A DNA stretch of 53,445 nt from NCBI GenBank assembly GCA_014859645.1, contig JACUTV010000009.1, positions 1-53,445 of the forward strand. The letters are read 5' to 3'. A program made the translations under genes and the position numbers. This document shows, one piece after another, positions 18,491 through 26,852 of this stretch (positions are counted from its first letter, which is position 1; the number at the start of each line of letters is the position of its first letter). The notes under the pieces are model-generated. The model was not told the origin of the DNA. It did no database searches and worked only from the letters and a program-made list of their open reading frames with translations. The stretch comes from Campylobacterales bacterium (lineage in GTDB: Bacteria; Campylobacterota; Campylobacteria; Campylobacterales; Campylobacteraceae).

Positions 18491-19708
18491 CTACTTTCCT
18501 TCCTGCAACTCTTTGAGGTACTTTTTGACATTGCGTGCCGCTTGGCGGATACGGTTTTCATTTTCAATCAGGGCAATACGCACATACCCGTCTCCTTGTT
18601 CGCCAAATCCAATCCCTGGACTCACCGCTACTTTGGCGCGCGTGAGCAATTGTTTTGAAAACTCCATACTTCCCAAATGCTGTGCACATTCTGGCAATTT
18701 TGCCCAAATAAACATGGTGGATTTTGGCTTTGCCATCACCCATCCTGCGTTTGCAAAGCTCTCTAGCAACACATCCCGTCGCTTTTCATACACCCCTTTA
18801 ATCTCTTCCACACACTCTTGCGGGCCATCAAGGGCGATGGTTGCAGCCACTTGAATGGGCGTAAACATCCCATAATCAAACCACGATTTAATTTTTTTAA
18901 GCGCGGTGATAAGCTTGGCATTGCCCACCACAAAGCCTACGCGCCATCCTGCCATGTTGTAGCTTTTTGAAAGTGTGTAGTTCTCAACCGCCACATCCTT
19001 AGCCCCTTCCACTTCAAAAATCGAAGGTGTTTTGTACCCATCGAAGGTCAACTCTGCGTAAGCGATGTCGCTGATAATATAAAAGCGTTCTTTTTTGGCC
19101 ATAGCCACCAAACGCTCATAAAAACTCTTCTCCACCGTCACGGTTGTGGGGTTGTGGGGAAAGTTCACCACGACAAATTTGGGTTTTGGGATAGAATCGT
19201 GAAAGGTTTTTTGAAGTTTTTCAAAAAAAGCGTTTTCGTCTAACTCAAAGGCTTCGTTAAACTCAAGCCCCATCTTATGCACATTTCCCCCTGCGATGAT
19301 AAAAGCTTGGGTGTGGATAGGGTAGGCAGGTTCTGGCACCACAGCCACGTCACCAGGATTGATGATAGCGTGCACCAAATGCACAAACCCTTCCTTGCTT
19401 CCCAAGGCTACGACCGCTTCGGTATCAGGGTCAAGGATGACATTGTATTTGCGTTTGTACCAATTACAAATGGCCAAGCGAAGCTTGAAAATGCCCTGAC
19501 TGGCCGAATACCCATGGGTTTTGTCTTTTTGGGCAGACTCTACCAATTTGTCAATAATGTGCTGAGGCGTTCTCCCATCAGGGTTGCCCATAGAAAAGTC
19601 GATGATATCTTCGCCTGCGCGTCTGGCGGCAAGTTTGATCGCATTTACTTCAGCAAATACATAATTGGGAAGGCGTTCAATTGTGTTAAACCTAATTTCA
19701 TCAAACAT
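18491..19708 (-). CDS. Class I/II aminotransferase (AlaC/LL-diaminopimelate aminotransferase-like)
   Basis: 405-residue fold type I PLP enzyme. It has GYSASQGIFKLR, the PLP-contacting NFPHNPTT and SDIAYAEL segments, and the PLP lysine in SKSYNMAGWRVGF near residue 238. It lies next to hom and is commonly annotated LL-diaminopimelate aminotransferase in this phylum, but AlaC-type alanine/glutamate specificity is equally possible. The start is placed at MFDEIRF: GAGGAG lies eight bases before that ATG, while the longer TTG-initiated form would include the ribosome site. The Shine-Dalgarno region overlaps the end of the upstream gene. Confidence 0.88.
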   Translation of the reverse strand: MFDEIRFNTIERLPNYVFAEVNAIKLAARRAGEDIIDFSMGNPDGRTPQHIIDKLVESAQKDKTHGYSASQGIFKLRLAICNWYKRKYNVILDPDTEAVVALGSKEGFVHLVHAIINPGDVAVVPEPAYPIHTQAFIIAGGNVHKMGLEFNEAFELDENAFFEKLQKTFHDSIPKPKFVVVNFPHNPTTVTVEKSFYERLVAMAKKERFYIISDIAYAELTFDGYKTPSIFEVEGAKDVAVENYTLSKSYNMAGWRVGFVVGNAKLITALKKIKSWFDYGMFTPIQVAATIALDGPQECVEEIKGVYEKRRDVLLESFANAGWVMAKPKSTMFIWAKLPECAQHLGSMEFSKQLLTRAKVAVSPGIGFGEQGDGYVRIALIENENRIRQAARNVKKYLKELQEGK

Positions 19709-19712
19709 GTGT

Positions 19713-20528
19713 TCATCTCCTCTCAAGGTAAAGGCTTAAGCCTCGCTTTATATTGTCTAACGTATAGCGGTCTTCAATGCGTGCATACACGGCATTTTCA
19801 GGAATACTAAGGCGCAATTGCGCCCGTGAATTTTCTTCTTGGACTTCTTCAATGAGCTGCAAGGTTTTATCAAAAAAAGCAACCCGCGGAAACCAGCGGT
19901 CTGCCGCGTGCGCACGCAAGGTCATACGGTCTGCCTCTGAAACATTCACCCAGTAGGGATTAATAGGGTTTCCTAAAGGCACCGTTGTCATGAGTGGATG
20001 TGGTTCCACCTTGGCCCTTGCTTCTTTCAAGTCAATCACATACCGCCATTGGCCTTGAGTGTCTTTTGCGATGGTTTCAATACTCCCCCCACGCACTTCA
20101 ATCTGGCGTGAGAGCAACACAGGGTCCACCACATGTTGGGTATTCATCACAATCACCCACACAACGCCTTCGCTGTTTTTTTCCATTTTTTGCGTGAGGT
20201 AAAAGGTATAGCCCATGGCTTGCAAGGACTCATTTACAATGCGTATAAACAACAAAGGGTTTTCTTTGGCATGAAAGGAAAGCTCCACCGAACGGGCTTC
20301 GGGGTAAATAAGGCGTAACAAGCCATTCTCTTTTAACGTTTTTAAAATCTCTAGGGTATTGGGTATATTTGCGTTCATATAACGGGTTTCGTTAGCAAAC
20401 AAAATCCGCACAAGATTACGCTGAGACTGGTATGAGGTCTCTCCCATAAACTGAATAATAGTTTTTTCCAACGTGGAAGCATGTAGCATGCTAGCTAAGC
20501 ATACTATGGCGAAAAGTTTCGTTACCAA
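19713..20528 (-). CDS. Conserved periplasmic protein, function unknown
   Basis: 271 residues with a clear N-terminal signal peptide (about residues 1-17, ending near MLHAS). No known enzymatic motif is visible. The body contains several pieces of probable beta structure, and NPINPYWVNVSEADR followed by a Trp-Phe-Pro segment. It overlaps the upstream membrane protein gene by seven bases. In C. jejuni the equivalent position between an aminotransferase and an rRNA methylase also holds a periplasmic and a membrane protein (from memory, Cj0151c and Cj0152c). Envelope or cell-shape role is a guess based on its RodZ-like partner. Confidence 0.6.
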   Translation of the reverse strand: MVTKLFAIVCLASMLHASTLEKTIIQFMGETSYQSQRNLVRILFANETRYMNANIPNTLEILKTLKENGLLRLIYPEARSVELSFHAKENPLLFIRIVNESLQAMGYTFYLTQKMEKNSEGVVWVIVMNTQHVVDPVLLSRQIEVRGGSIETIAKDTQGQWRYVIDLKEARAKVEPHPLMTTVPLGNPINPYWVNVSEADRMTLRAHAADRWFPRVAFFDKTLQLIEEVQEENSRAQLRLSIPENAVYARIEDRYTLDNIKRGLSLYLERR

Positions 20529-21412
20529 GCAGTGCCTTTGTTGAGGGTTACAAATTCTTGATAACTGATTTCTCTAAGAACATTATTTTTGATATGAAAC
20601 CGCTTGGGAAGCTGTGAGGTGTACGCATGGCGTTCTTCCTCTTCTACTAACGTAAAATTTCCATGTCCGGTTGTAATAATTTGCTCTCTAGAAAAATCCA
20701 ACGTTATCGCATTGGAAGTTAAATGGGAGGCACGCTTCATGGTATCAAGATACACGATGCCTACCCAAATATTCACGTTGGGTATAATCGTGCCCTCTTG
20801 TACATGTACAGAAGTTACCACTTTCTCTTCTGCCACCGCTTCTTCAACAGCAGTTTCTGGCGTCGCAGGCACCTCAACACTAGGCACCTCCAAAGAAAGT
20901 GGCGCGGGAACAGAGGCATTGGTTTCTTGTTCTATTGCACCCACTTCTTCTGTAGGCACTTGTTGCACAAGGTCCAAAGACTCTTTTGCTTCTTCTACCA
21001 CAGGGGCCACCGTAAAGGCGACAGGTGCCTCTTGTTTCATGTTTTCTTCAAAATAAACGCGTGCTTTTTCCCATGCATCAAAATACCATAGGGCTACAGC
21101 CGCCAATGCTACAAGTACCAACACAAAGCGCAAGGGCTTAAGTGGACTACTCGGAGTATTGATCATAAATACAGGGTCTTTAGAATCGTCTTGGTCTTTG
21201 GTGCTTTTCCAATACTCCTCAAACTCTTCTTGCCACTGGGTAAGGTCCAAATGAAATTCTCGGCTTACAATTTTCAAAAAACCTAGGGTATTGATACGGC
21301 CAAGCTTGTCAAATTGTTTATCCACCATGTATTGAAGGGTTTTTACTTCAATATGTGTTTTTCTGGAAACTTCTTGCAAGCCTATTTCTTCGAGTGTTTT
21401 CATATCACGCAT
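20522..21412 (-). CDS. RodZ-like single-pass membrane protein
   Basis: 296 residues with three parts: an N-terminal cytoplasmic region (about 1-85) that looks like a helix-turn-helix fold (EIGLQEVSRKTHIEVKTLQY), one membrane helix at about 94-112, and a periplasmic part with a long acidic, Pro/Ala/Val-rich linker (about 135-205) and a C-terminal beta-rich domain. The same order occurs in the cytoskeletal adaptor RodZ, but the HTH similarity is by eye only. The ATG at 21412 has GGAT six bases upstream and overlaps the rlmB end. The neighbouring signal-peptide protein is probably its partner. Confidence 0.6.
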   Translation of the reverse strand: MRDMKTLEEIGLQEVSRKTHIEVKTLQYMVDKQFDKLGRINTLGFLKIVSREFHLDLTQWQEEFEEYWKSTKDQDDSKDPVFMINTPSSPLKPLRFVLVLVALAAVALWYFDAWEKARVYFEENMKQEAPVAFTVAPVVEEAKESLDLVQQVPTEEVGAIEQETNASVPAPLSLEVPSVEVPATPETAVEEAVAEEKVVTSVHVQEGTIIPNVNIWVGIVYLDTMKRASHLTSNAITLDFSREQIITTGHGNFTLVEEEERHAYTSQLPKRFHIKNNVLREISYQEFVTLNKGTAW

Positions 21413-22088
21413 TGGCTATCCTATCACACAGCACTGCCGCAGCAGCACTTACGTTGAGAGAGTCAAAGGCTCTCGCCATGGGTATGGCCACTTTGTGGTG
21501 GCATCGACGCAACGCTTTTTCAGGTATCCCTTCTCCCTCGCTTCCAAGCACCAATACTTTTTTTTCGGCAAGCACAACACTTCTGATGTCTGCCCCACTT
21601 GCATCTGCACCGTAGAGTGTAAAACCACTTTGCACCAGTTCGTTCATTAGTCCTAAGCCATCGCTCGCATGGGCGATAGGCATTTCAAATGCCGCGCCAC
21701 TGCTTGTGCGAAGCACGCCCTCAAGGTTTAAGTGCTTGATGTTAGCAACAATCACACCATCCGCGCCAAAGGCATAAGCACTTCGGCAAATAGCGCCGAT
21801 GTTTCCCATGTCCGTTAAGCCATACAGCAGTACTAAAAACGTTCCTTGTTTTAGCGTTTCCACAGGAGTGGGTTCCAAGGGCGTAATTTCCGCCAAAAAC
21901 CCTTGATGGTTTCCTCCTTTTGCCAGTGCTTGCGCATGCTTGGCATCTAGCCTAACAATGGGAACTTTTAGGGCTGCAATGCGTGAAAATTGCTTTTTGT
22001 CGCACTCCTTGGCCAAGTAAATGGTACGCAACATTGCTGGGGCGCTCTCAAGGAGATGAAAAAAGAGTTGTTTGCCATAGATTATCAT
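21405..22088 (-). CDS. rlmB: TrmH/SpoU family rRNA 2'-O-methyltransferase (RlmB-like)
   Basis: 227-residue SPOUT methyltransferase. The C-terminal catalytic domain has the three SPOUT motifs: DMGNIGAICRSAYAFGADGV, LVLGSEGEGIPE and IPMARAFDSLNVSAAAAVL, the last forming the knotted SAM site. The N-terminal YGKQLFFHLLES region resembles the RlmB substrate-binding domain, which targets G2251 of 23S rRNA in E. coli. The exact target here is inferred. The start MIIYGKQ is preferred to a TTG six codons upstream, on family resemblance. Confidence 0.88.
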   Translation of the reverse strand: MIIYGKQLFFHLLESAPAMLRTIYLAKECDKKQFSRIAALKVPIVRLDAKHAQALAKGGNHQGFLAEITPLEPTPVETLKQGTFLVLLYGLTDMGNIGAICRSAYAFGADGVIVANIKHLNLEGVLRTSSGAAFEMPIAHASDGLGLMNELVQSGFTLYGADASGADIRSVVLAEKKVLVLGSEGEGIPEKALRRCHHKVAIPMARAFDSLNVSAAAAVLCDRIANA

Positions 22089-22135
22089 GGGGAAGAGTGT
22101 AGCCAAATTCCCTTAAATATTGACTTATGAGTGGC

Positions 22136-22951
22136 TTACGCTTGCAATGTTGCGTACCACTCCTTGACACTTTTGCCTGTCATTTTGGCTAGCAATTTTG
22201 CTTTTTCTTTGGGAGGGAGGGAGAGGCTTAAAATGTCTTCGACGATTAAAGGGGAAGTGGCAACTTGCGCAGGGGCAGTGTGGATGACCAAAGCCCATTC
22301 GCCTTTCAAGTTGGCTTCTTGCATGCATGCCTTTACATGTAAGACCGTGCCGACAAAGGTTTTTTCATGTTTTTTGGTGGCTTCTTTAATGGCAAAAAGA
22401 AGGCGGTCGGGGGCTTTTTTGGCTAATTCGTCCATCAAAAGTTCAATGCGGTGAGGGGATTCGTAAAGGATGACATTCAAAGGGTGGGACAACAGTGCAT
22501 CTAGGGCCAATTCGCGTTCTCTTCCTTTGTGGGGCAAAAACCCAAAAAAACTAAACGCCGTCTCTTCAAAGCCACTTGCCGCATATGCAAGCAAAGCGGC
22601 ATTTGCACCCGGTACGACTTCGTATGCAATGCCCTTTTCCTGGCAAAAACGCACCAACGCAGCACCCGGGTCACTAATGCCGGGCATGCCCGCATCGCTT
22701 ACGTATACACAGGGGTGTTCAAAAAGCGCGACATCAAGGGTTTTTAAAACGGCTGTCTCATTGTGAGAATGCAAGGAAATAAATGTTTTAGGGGCGCTCT
22801 CAAGGCCGTAGCGTTCCTTAAGGAGCATCAAAAGGCGTTTGGTAATGCGAGTGTCTTCACAAAAAAGGGTGGTAGCGCAGGTGAGGAGCCGAAGGCTCCT
22901 GTGCGAAATGTCTTCTAAATTTCCTATCGGTGTAGGAATAAAATATAACAC
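22136..22951 (-). CDS. rsmI: 16S rRNA (cytidine-1402-2'-O)-methyltransferase
   Basis: 271-residue enzyme that 2'-O-methylates C1402 of 16S rRNA. It has the tetrapyrrole-methylase-like fold: YFIPTPIGNLEDISHRSLRLL, the SAM loop SDAGMPGISDPG near residue 86, and the LYESPHRI segment near 162. It starts with GTG and has no obvious Shine-Dalgarno; an AACAC-GTGTT hairpin straddles the start. It follows rpmE by 18 bases, so rpmE and rsmI are probably co-transcribed. Confidence 0.93.
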   Translation of the reverse strand: MLYFIPTPIGNLEDISHRSLRLLTCATTLFCEDTRITKRLLMLLKERYGLESAPKTFISLHSHNETAVLKTLDVALFEHPCVYVSDAGMPGISDPGAALVRFCQEKGIAYEVVPGANAALLAYAASGFEETAFSFFGFLPHKGRERELALDALLSHPLNVILYESPHRIELLMDELAKKAPDRLLFAIKEATKKHEKTFVGTVLHVKACMQEANLKGEWALVIHTAPAQVATSPLIVEDILSLSLPPKEKAKLLAKMTGKSVKEWYATLQA

Positions 22952-22969
22952 GGAGTGTTACAACTGTAC

Positions 22970-23170
22970 TTACTGAAGGTTATATTTTCGTTTAAACTTC
23001 TCAACCCGTCCTGCAGCATCTACAATCTTTTCGCTACCTGTAAAAAACGGGTGGCAAGCGTTGCAAATATCGATTCGCATTTCTGGTTTGTTGGAGTTTG
23101 TCACAAAACTATTTCCACATGCACACGAAACGGTGCACTCTACGTATTCTGGATGAATCTCTTTCTTCAT
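22970..23170 (-). CDS. rpmE: 50S ribosomal protein L31 (zinc-binding type)
   Basis: 66-residue ribosomal protein. The metal-ligand cysteines are present as CACG near residue 14 and CNAC near 35, so it is the C+ form that binds zinc. A longer open frame runs 10 codons upstream, but MKKEIHPEY at 23170 is the conventional start and has GAAGGAAT nine bases before it. No zinc-free paralogue is visible in the window. Confidence 0.94.
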   Translation of the reverse strand: MKKEIHPEYVECTVSCACGNSFVTNSNKPEMRIDICNACHPFFTGSEKIVDAAGRVEKFKRKYNLQ

Positions 23171-23253
23171 CGGTGATTCCTTCGTTCTATTCAAAATCAA
23201 ATGCCGCAGACTTTTGGGAGTCCACTGCTATCTAAGGGTATTAGGGAAGTGGA

Positions 23254-23262
23254 AGTATAACA
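23254..23262 (-). promoter_or_regulatory. Extended -10 promoter for rpmE
   Basis: The minus strand reads TGTTATACT, an extended -10 element about 85 bases before the rpmE ATG. Spacing and orientation fit a promoter for the rpmE-rsmI unit. Confidence 0.45.
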
Positions 23263-23300
23263 GAAAGTTCAGCCTTTTTCAAGGTTTTTTTAGCTCTTTT

Positions 23301-23352
23301 TTGCAAGAAGTCAAAGCACCAAGGGTGCGCGGGCTTTGTGCGCAGGAGAACT
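23301..23352 (+). repeat. Truncated copy of dispersed hairpin repeat
   Basis: Part of the same repeat family as 24536-24625 and 26765-26938. The first half is clear (CAAGAAGTCAAAGCACC, GGGTGCGCGGGC, then GCAGGAGAAC), while the second half with AGCGTTAGCGTAGC is missing. Here it lies between rpmE and rsmE and points opposite to them. The rest of 23171-23385 contains the rpmE promoter, a short CCTT-TTTC-AAGG hairpin with seven T residues at about 23272-23290, and GGAGGT at 23371-23376 with no plausible gene behind it. Confidence 0.6.
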
Positions 23353-23385
23353 TATAGAACCCTCAAAGAAGGAGGTGACTTTTTT

Positions 23386-24051
23386 TTAGGTCAAAATCTT
23401 CGACGCCATGGCCACTACTGCACTTTCACTCCGTAAAATGTACGGGCTGTCCAATCCCACCACGGTTCGTTTTTCAAACAAGGCGCGCTCTTTGGGGCTA
23501 AAACCACCTTCACAACCCACTAAAAAAGCAGTGGGCTTTTGGCTTCCTAAACGGTTGGGTGAAAAATCAACCACCACGCCTTCAGGGTTTGCTTCCAACC
23601 ACGCGGCCACGCTAGGGGATTCTTCCCACACCAGTAAATCACTGCGCCCGCACTGTTGGCAAGAGCTAATCACCATGCGCTCTAAGCGGGCAAAGTCCAT
23701 CTTAACGTTCCCTTGTGCGTAGTCACTTTTGACAAATACGATTTTACGCACGCCCATTTCATTAAGCATAGGCAAGGCTTTTTCGACGGTTTTTTGCTCC
23801 ACCATCGCCCACCCAACACTCAAAGAATGCAAAGACGGCAATACTAAGGGCGTGGTGGCTTTGAGCAAGGCGTGGGCTTTGTTGCGAGAAATGCTTTCTA
23901 GTTGATACACGTATTCTATTGGCTCTTGTAAATTCCTTACATGTAAGGCTTCTCCCACCCGCGAACGGCGAGATTTCACCAAGTGCGCAAAGGAGTCTCC
24001 CTCAAACAACAACGCCTCTTGACCCGCGCGCCCATCGTACACAAACTGCAT
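23386..24051 (-). CDS. rsmE: 16S rRNA (uracil-1498-N3)-methyltransferase
   Basis: 221-residue SPOUT-family methyltransferase that methylates U1498 of 16S rRNA. The N-terminal PUA-like part (residues 1-70) includes HLVKSRRSRVGEALHVRN. The SPOUT domain has MVEQKTVEKALPMLNEMGV, ISSCQQCGRSDL, VGCEGGFSPKE and the C-terminal knot LRSESAVVAMASKIL. Length is slightly short but complete. The gene is directly downstream of a small membrane protein gene. Confidence 0.92.
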   Translation of the reverse strand: MQFVYDGRAGQEALLFEGDSFAHLVKSRRSRVGEALHVRNLQEPIEYVYQLESISRNKAHALLKATTPLVLPSLHSLSVGWAMVEQKTVEKALPMLNEMGVRKIVFVKSDYAQGNVKMDFARLERMVISSCQQCGRSDLLVWEESPSVAAWLEANPEGVVVDFSPNRLGSQKPTAFLVGCEGGFSPKERALFEKRTVVGLDSPYILRSESAVVAMASKILT

Positions 24052-24061
24052 GTTTCCCCCC

Positions 24062-24466
24062 CTACGCTAACACAAATAACAACGCTAACATCAGTGCGTC
24101 AAGGGCGTATTTCTTTTTCGCAAACCGCACAAAATGTCCTTGCGTTTCCTCAGTGAGGTGAAATTTTGTCTTTTTAAACAAACTGTACGTCTTGATACTT
24201 CCCCCAAGCATCACCACCCACACCACAAGCATAATCCCCACCCAATGGGTAACATGAAAATGCATCACCGCAAGAGCAATGAGTCCTGTAAAAAAGAGAC
24301 CGCTTAACAAAAGATAATAAGCGGGAATGAGCACATGAATCTTTTTGCCAAGACGCTGGGCGTCTTTGATTCCCACCAAAAGTCCAAGATGCAACAAAGC
24401 TGTCCCTAGTGTTCCAAGAACAAAAAAGAGGTGCAACATAACGCTCATGCGTAATAATTCATCCAT
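24062..24466 (-). CDS. Small polytopic membrane protein, function unknown
   Basis: 134 residues with about four hydrophobic helices (roughly 7-30, 43-67, 74-90 and 118-134) joined by basic loops. Several His residues are located in or near the helices (HLFF, HLGLL, HFHVTHW). This could suggest haem or metal binding but is not diagnostic. No family is recognised with confidence; C. jejuni has an integral membrane protein gene at the same place upstream of rsmE. AAGGAAAAGTC precedes the ATG. Confidence 0.6.
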   Translation of the reverse strand: MDELLRMSVMLHLFFVLGTLGTALLHLGLLVGIKDAQRLGKKIHVLIPAYYLLLSGLFFTGLIALAVMHFHVTHWVGIMLVVWVVMLGGSIKTYSLFKKTKFHLTEETQGHFVRFAKKKYALDALMLALLFVLA

Positions 24467-24492
24467 GACTTTTCCTTGGTCTGTTTTGAAGT

Positions 24493-24501
24493 TGCTATAA
24501 T
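24493..24501 (+). promoter_or_regulatory. Extended -10 promoter for moeA
   Basis: TGCTATAAT on the plus strand, about 185 bases before the moeA start codon. The leader between them carries one copy of the dispersed hairpin repeat. The same bases read TATTAT on the other strand and could also serve the divergent membrane protein gene. Confidence 0.5.
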
Positions 24502-24535
24502 ACCAAAAATAGACTTCTTACAAAACGTGTTTTTA

Positions 24536-24625
24536 CAAGAAGACAAAGCACCAAAGGTGCGCAAGCTCTCCGCTGAGGAGAACACAGCGTTAGCGTAGCT
24601 TTTAGAACTTTGCTTCAAAAGCGTT
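24536..24625 (+). repeat. Dispersed hairpin repeat in the moeA leader
   Basis: About 90 bp containing consecutive short hairpins: GCACC-AAA-GGTGC, CTCC-GCT-GAGGAG and AGCGTTAGCGTAGC, then CTTTGCTTCAAAAGCG. The 62-base core 24552-24613 matches the reverse complement of the queF copies at about 52 of 62 positions, counted by eye. It is in the same orientation relative to the downstream gene as the queF copies. Confidence 0.75.
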
Positions 24626-24685
24626 ATTAAAAAGTAAAGCCTCAGCCCCCCTAGGCATTTTGTAAACAATCTTTTAGGAGCAGGT

Positions 24686-25795
24686 GTGAAATTAAGCCTT
24701 AGTGACGCCATTGCGCAAATCTCTTCCCATATTATCCCCCTAGAAACCGTGGAAACTGTCCCCCTCATGAAAGCCTTTGGGCGCATTAGTGCGACGCCTA
24801 TTCTTGCCCGCTTTAGCGTCCCGCCTTTTCCTATCTCGTTGCGGGATGGAAAGGTGGTTCCTTTTAGTGCTTTGCCTCTTGCTTCTCTTGAAGGCCTTGC
24901 CTCCATCTCCACCGGAGGGCGCGTTCCAGAGAACACCGCGTGCATTATAGAAAATGAAACCCTTCACACGTGTGACCCCACACAGGTCGTCCCTGATAGC
25001 AGTTTTATCAAAGCCCAAGGAGAAGACATCGTAGCGGGAGAATGCTTGGTGCAAAAAGGGCAAAAAATAGGCCCTTTTGACATCACCAACCTTGCCAGCC
25101 AGGGTATGCAAACCCTGCGTGTTATCAAAGAAGCGCGCATTGCGTATGTAGGTATTGGGGATGAGCTTATCGACGTGCAAGAATCACCTAAAGCTGGGCA
25201 TATTTACAATTCCAACGCCTACACGATGGCAGCGCGCGGTGAAATGATGGGCGCGCGCACTGCGACTATCACCCACACAAGCGACACACCTGAAGCCATT
25301 ATGGCAACCCTGGCGTCCTTGCAAAATGCTGATGTTATCGTGACTAGTGGGGGCATGAGTGCACAAGATGCCATGCACTCTTTGTTAGGGTCTGGCCCTC
25401 TCCGCACTTTGTTTAAAGGGGTGGCCATGGCTCCTGCGGGATTGACCGCATTGAGTTTTTTAGGAACGGTTCCCGTGGTACACCTTCCAGGACTTCCCAT
25501 GTCTTCTTTACTTGGGTTTGAAGTCATTGGTGCGGCACTCATTCGCAAGCTTTATGGCATGGACGAGGCCCAAGGGCTCATCAGCACCTTTACCGCTAGC
25601 CCCATCAAGGCCCATCCCTATTCTCAAAGTATCGTGCCGGGGTTTTTTGACGGAAGTGCCTTTCACCCTAAACACATTGCTGCGGGGATGATTAACGTAT
25701 TAAACCGGTGCAATGGGTTTATCTTAACCGACACAAACCGCCCCCTTGAGCGTGGGGAAGCGGTCACGTTTCGGTCGTTTTTAGCGTGGAGTTAG
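24686..25795 (+). CDS. Divergent MoeA-like molybdopterin molybdenumtransferase
   Basis: 369-residue protein with the MoeA order of domains: N-terminal MoeA_N region, the MPT-binding domain starting at RIAYVGIGDELID (about 152) with ADVIVTSGGMSAQD (about 217), and a C-terminal domain IV. MoeA inserts molybdate into adenylylated molybdopterin. Several signature positions differ from canonical MoeA: the usual SAMDGYA region reads ISLRDGKVV, the usual GGxSxGxxD reads GGMSAQD, and the usual PGNPxSA reads PGLPMSS. It may be a paralogue with altered activity. It starts with GTG, with AGGAG six bases upstream. moaA lies about 1.2 kb away on the other strand. Confidence 0.8.
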   Translation: MKLSLSDAIAQISSHIIPLETVETVPLMKAFGRISATPILARFSVPPFPISLRDGKVVPFSALPLASLEGLASISTGGRVPENTACIIENETLHTCDPTQVVPDSSFIKAQGEDIVAGECLVQKGQKIGPFDITNLASQGMQTLRVIKEARIAYVGIGDELIDVQESPKAGHIYNSNAYTMAARGEMMGARTATITHTSDTPEAIMATLASLQNADVIVTSGGMSAQDAMHSLLGSGPLRTLFKGVAMAPAGLTALSFLGTVPVVHLPGLPMSSLLGFEVIGAALIRKLYGMDEAQGLISTFTASPIKAHPYSQSIVPGFFDGSAFHPKHIAAGMINVLNRCNGFILTDTNRPLERGEAVTFRSFLAWS

Positions 25796-25811
25796 CCCTT
25801 ACATGTAAGGA

Positions 25812-26360
25812 TTAAAGGTGTTTGTGTAGGGTTCTGTTTTGAAGCTTGATGGCAAAGAGGTAGAAAAACGGCGTGTCTAAAAGGGCTAAAGCAACCTTAA
25901 CGAGATAATCCCCGATGATGAGTTTCACGAGCATGGACGCAGGCATCGTACCCCCAAAAGCAAGGGTAAAAAACAAGGCGGTATCGAAAAGTTGAGACGT
26001 AAGCGTACTGACGTTGTTGCGTAGCCACCACAGTTTTGCATACTTTTGTTTTAACGCGTGGAAAATGACCACATCCAACTGCTGAATCACAAAAAACGTC
26101 ACAATAGACGCAAAGGCGATTCTTCCATCGGCCACAAGCAAGGTCGGCACAATCGCTAACACCACCCCAACGCGCACCACTTTTAAGGTTTCTTGTTTGC
26201 TGTAGCGTTCTGAGAGAATGTCAGACATCAAAAAGGTAAAGGGGTACATGAGTGCCCCATAGGTAATCCACGTATTGATAGGAAATTGCACCGTGTAGTT
26301 AGCTAGAGCGATAAGCAGGGCAAAAATCGCCCCGTACATGTAGGTTTGTTTTAAACGCAT
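25812..26360 (-). CDS. Queuosine precursor transporter (YhhQ/VUT family)
   Basis: 182-residue membrane protein with about six hydrophobic helices. LMYPFTFLMSDILSERYSKQE near residue 37 and the QQLDVVIFHALKQK and LRNNVSTLTSQLFDTALFF segments are typical of the VUT/YhhQ family, which imports queuosine precursors such as preQ0 or preQ1. It starts 2 bases after queF, the enzyme that makes preQ1, which supports the role strongly. Convergent with moeA; only 16 bases separate the two stop codons, and they contain a CCTTACATGTAAGG palindrome. Confidence 0.88.
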   Translation of the reverse strand: MRLKQTYMYGAIFALLIALANYTVQFPINTWITYGALMYPFTFLMSDILSERYSKQETLKVVRVGVVLAIVPTLLVADGRIAFASIVTFFVIQQLDVVIFHALKQKYAKLWWLRNNVSTLTSQLFDTALFFTLAFGGTMPASMLVKLIIGDYLVKVALALLDTPFFYLFAIKLQNRTLHKHL

Positions 26361-26362
26361 AC

Positions 26363-26749
26363 CTAACCCCGAGACACTACTGACGAATCAATCTCAATGA
26401 CCGTGTGTACGTTGCCACGCGGGTTAAAATCGGCCACAACTTTGAGCCATTTTGGCGCGAGTTTACGCATCAGCACATCATAGATTTCATTGGCACTGTC
26501 TTCGTGGCTAATGGCGCGGGTCATGAAACTGTTGATGTAGAGTTTAATGGCTTTTAGCTCTACCACCAAAGCATCGGGAGTGTATTCAAGCTTAATGGTC
26601 GCAAAGTCAGGATACCCACTGCGCGGACACAAACAGCAAAATTCTGGCAAGGTGATGTGAATCACATAGTTTTTTTGGTGCTTGTTAGGCCACACTTCCA
26701 AGTCGTTTTCCACGTCAAAGGTGGTGATAATTTTCTCTCCGTATTTCAC
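26363..26749 (-). CDS. queF: NADPH-dependent 7-cyano-7-deazaguanine reductase
   Basis: 128-residue type I QueF that reduces preQ0 to preQ1 in queuosine synthesis. The nucleophilic Cys is in LCPRSGYPDF (about residue 41), and the QueF motif region is ELKAIKLYINSFMTRAISHED with the substrate-binding Glu and His. The start is a GTG (VKYGEKI) with AAGGAA five bases before it. A longer ATG-initiated frame to 26788 would translate the repeat DNA (ELCSKS) and is rejected. Two repeat copies and a promoter lie upstream. Confidence 0.92.
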   Translation of the reverse strand: MKYGEKIITTFDVENDLEVWPNKHQKNYVIHITLPEFCCLCPRSGYPDFATIKLEYTPDALVVELKAIKLYINSFMTRAISHEDSANEIYDVLMRKLAPKWLKVVADFNPRGNVHTVIEIDSSVVSRG

Positions 26750-26764
26750 GTCTTTCCTTTTAGA

Positions 26765-26838
26765 TACGCTTTTAGAGCAAAGCTCCAAAAGCTACGCTAA
26801 CGCTGAGTTCTGCTCGGCGCAGGGCCCGCGCACCCTTG
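26765..26838 (-). repeat. Dispersed hairpin repeat, copy proximal to queF
   Basis: The 62-base core 26777-26838 is identical to the core at 26865-26926, giving a tandem pair with an 88-base period. On the minus strand it carries GGTGCGCGGGCCCTGCGC, AGCGTTAGCGTAGC and CTTTGC motifs that can form short stems. It ends about 16 bases before the queF start. Confidence 0.8.
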
Positions 26839-26852
26839 CTTTTATTTTTGAT

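Noticed and set aside
23371-23385. GGAGGT as a ribosome site for a small plus-strand gene before rsmE
   Set aside because: The following plus-strand frames run through rsmE in antisense with no recognisable product.
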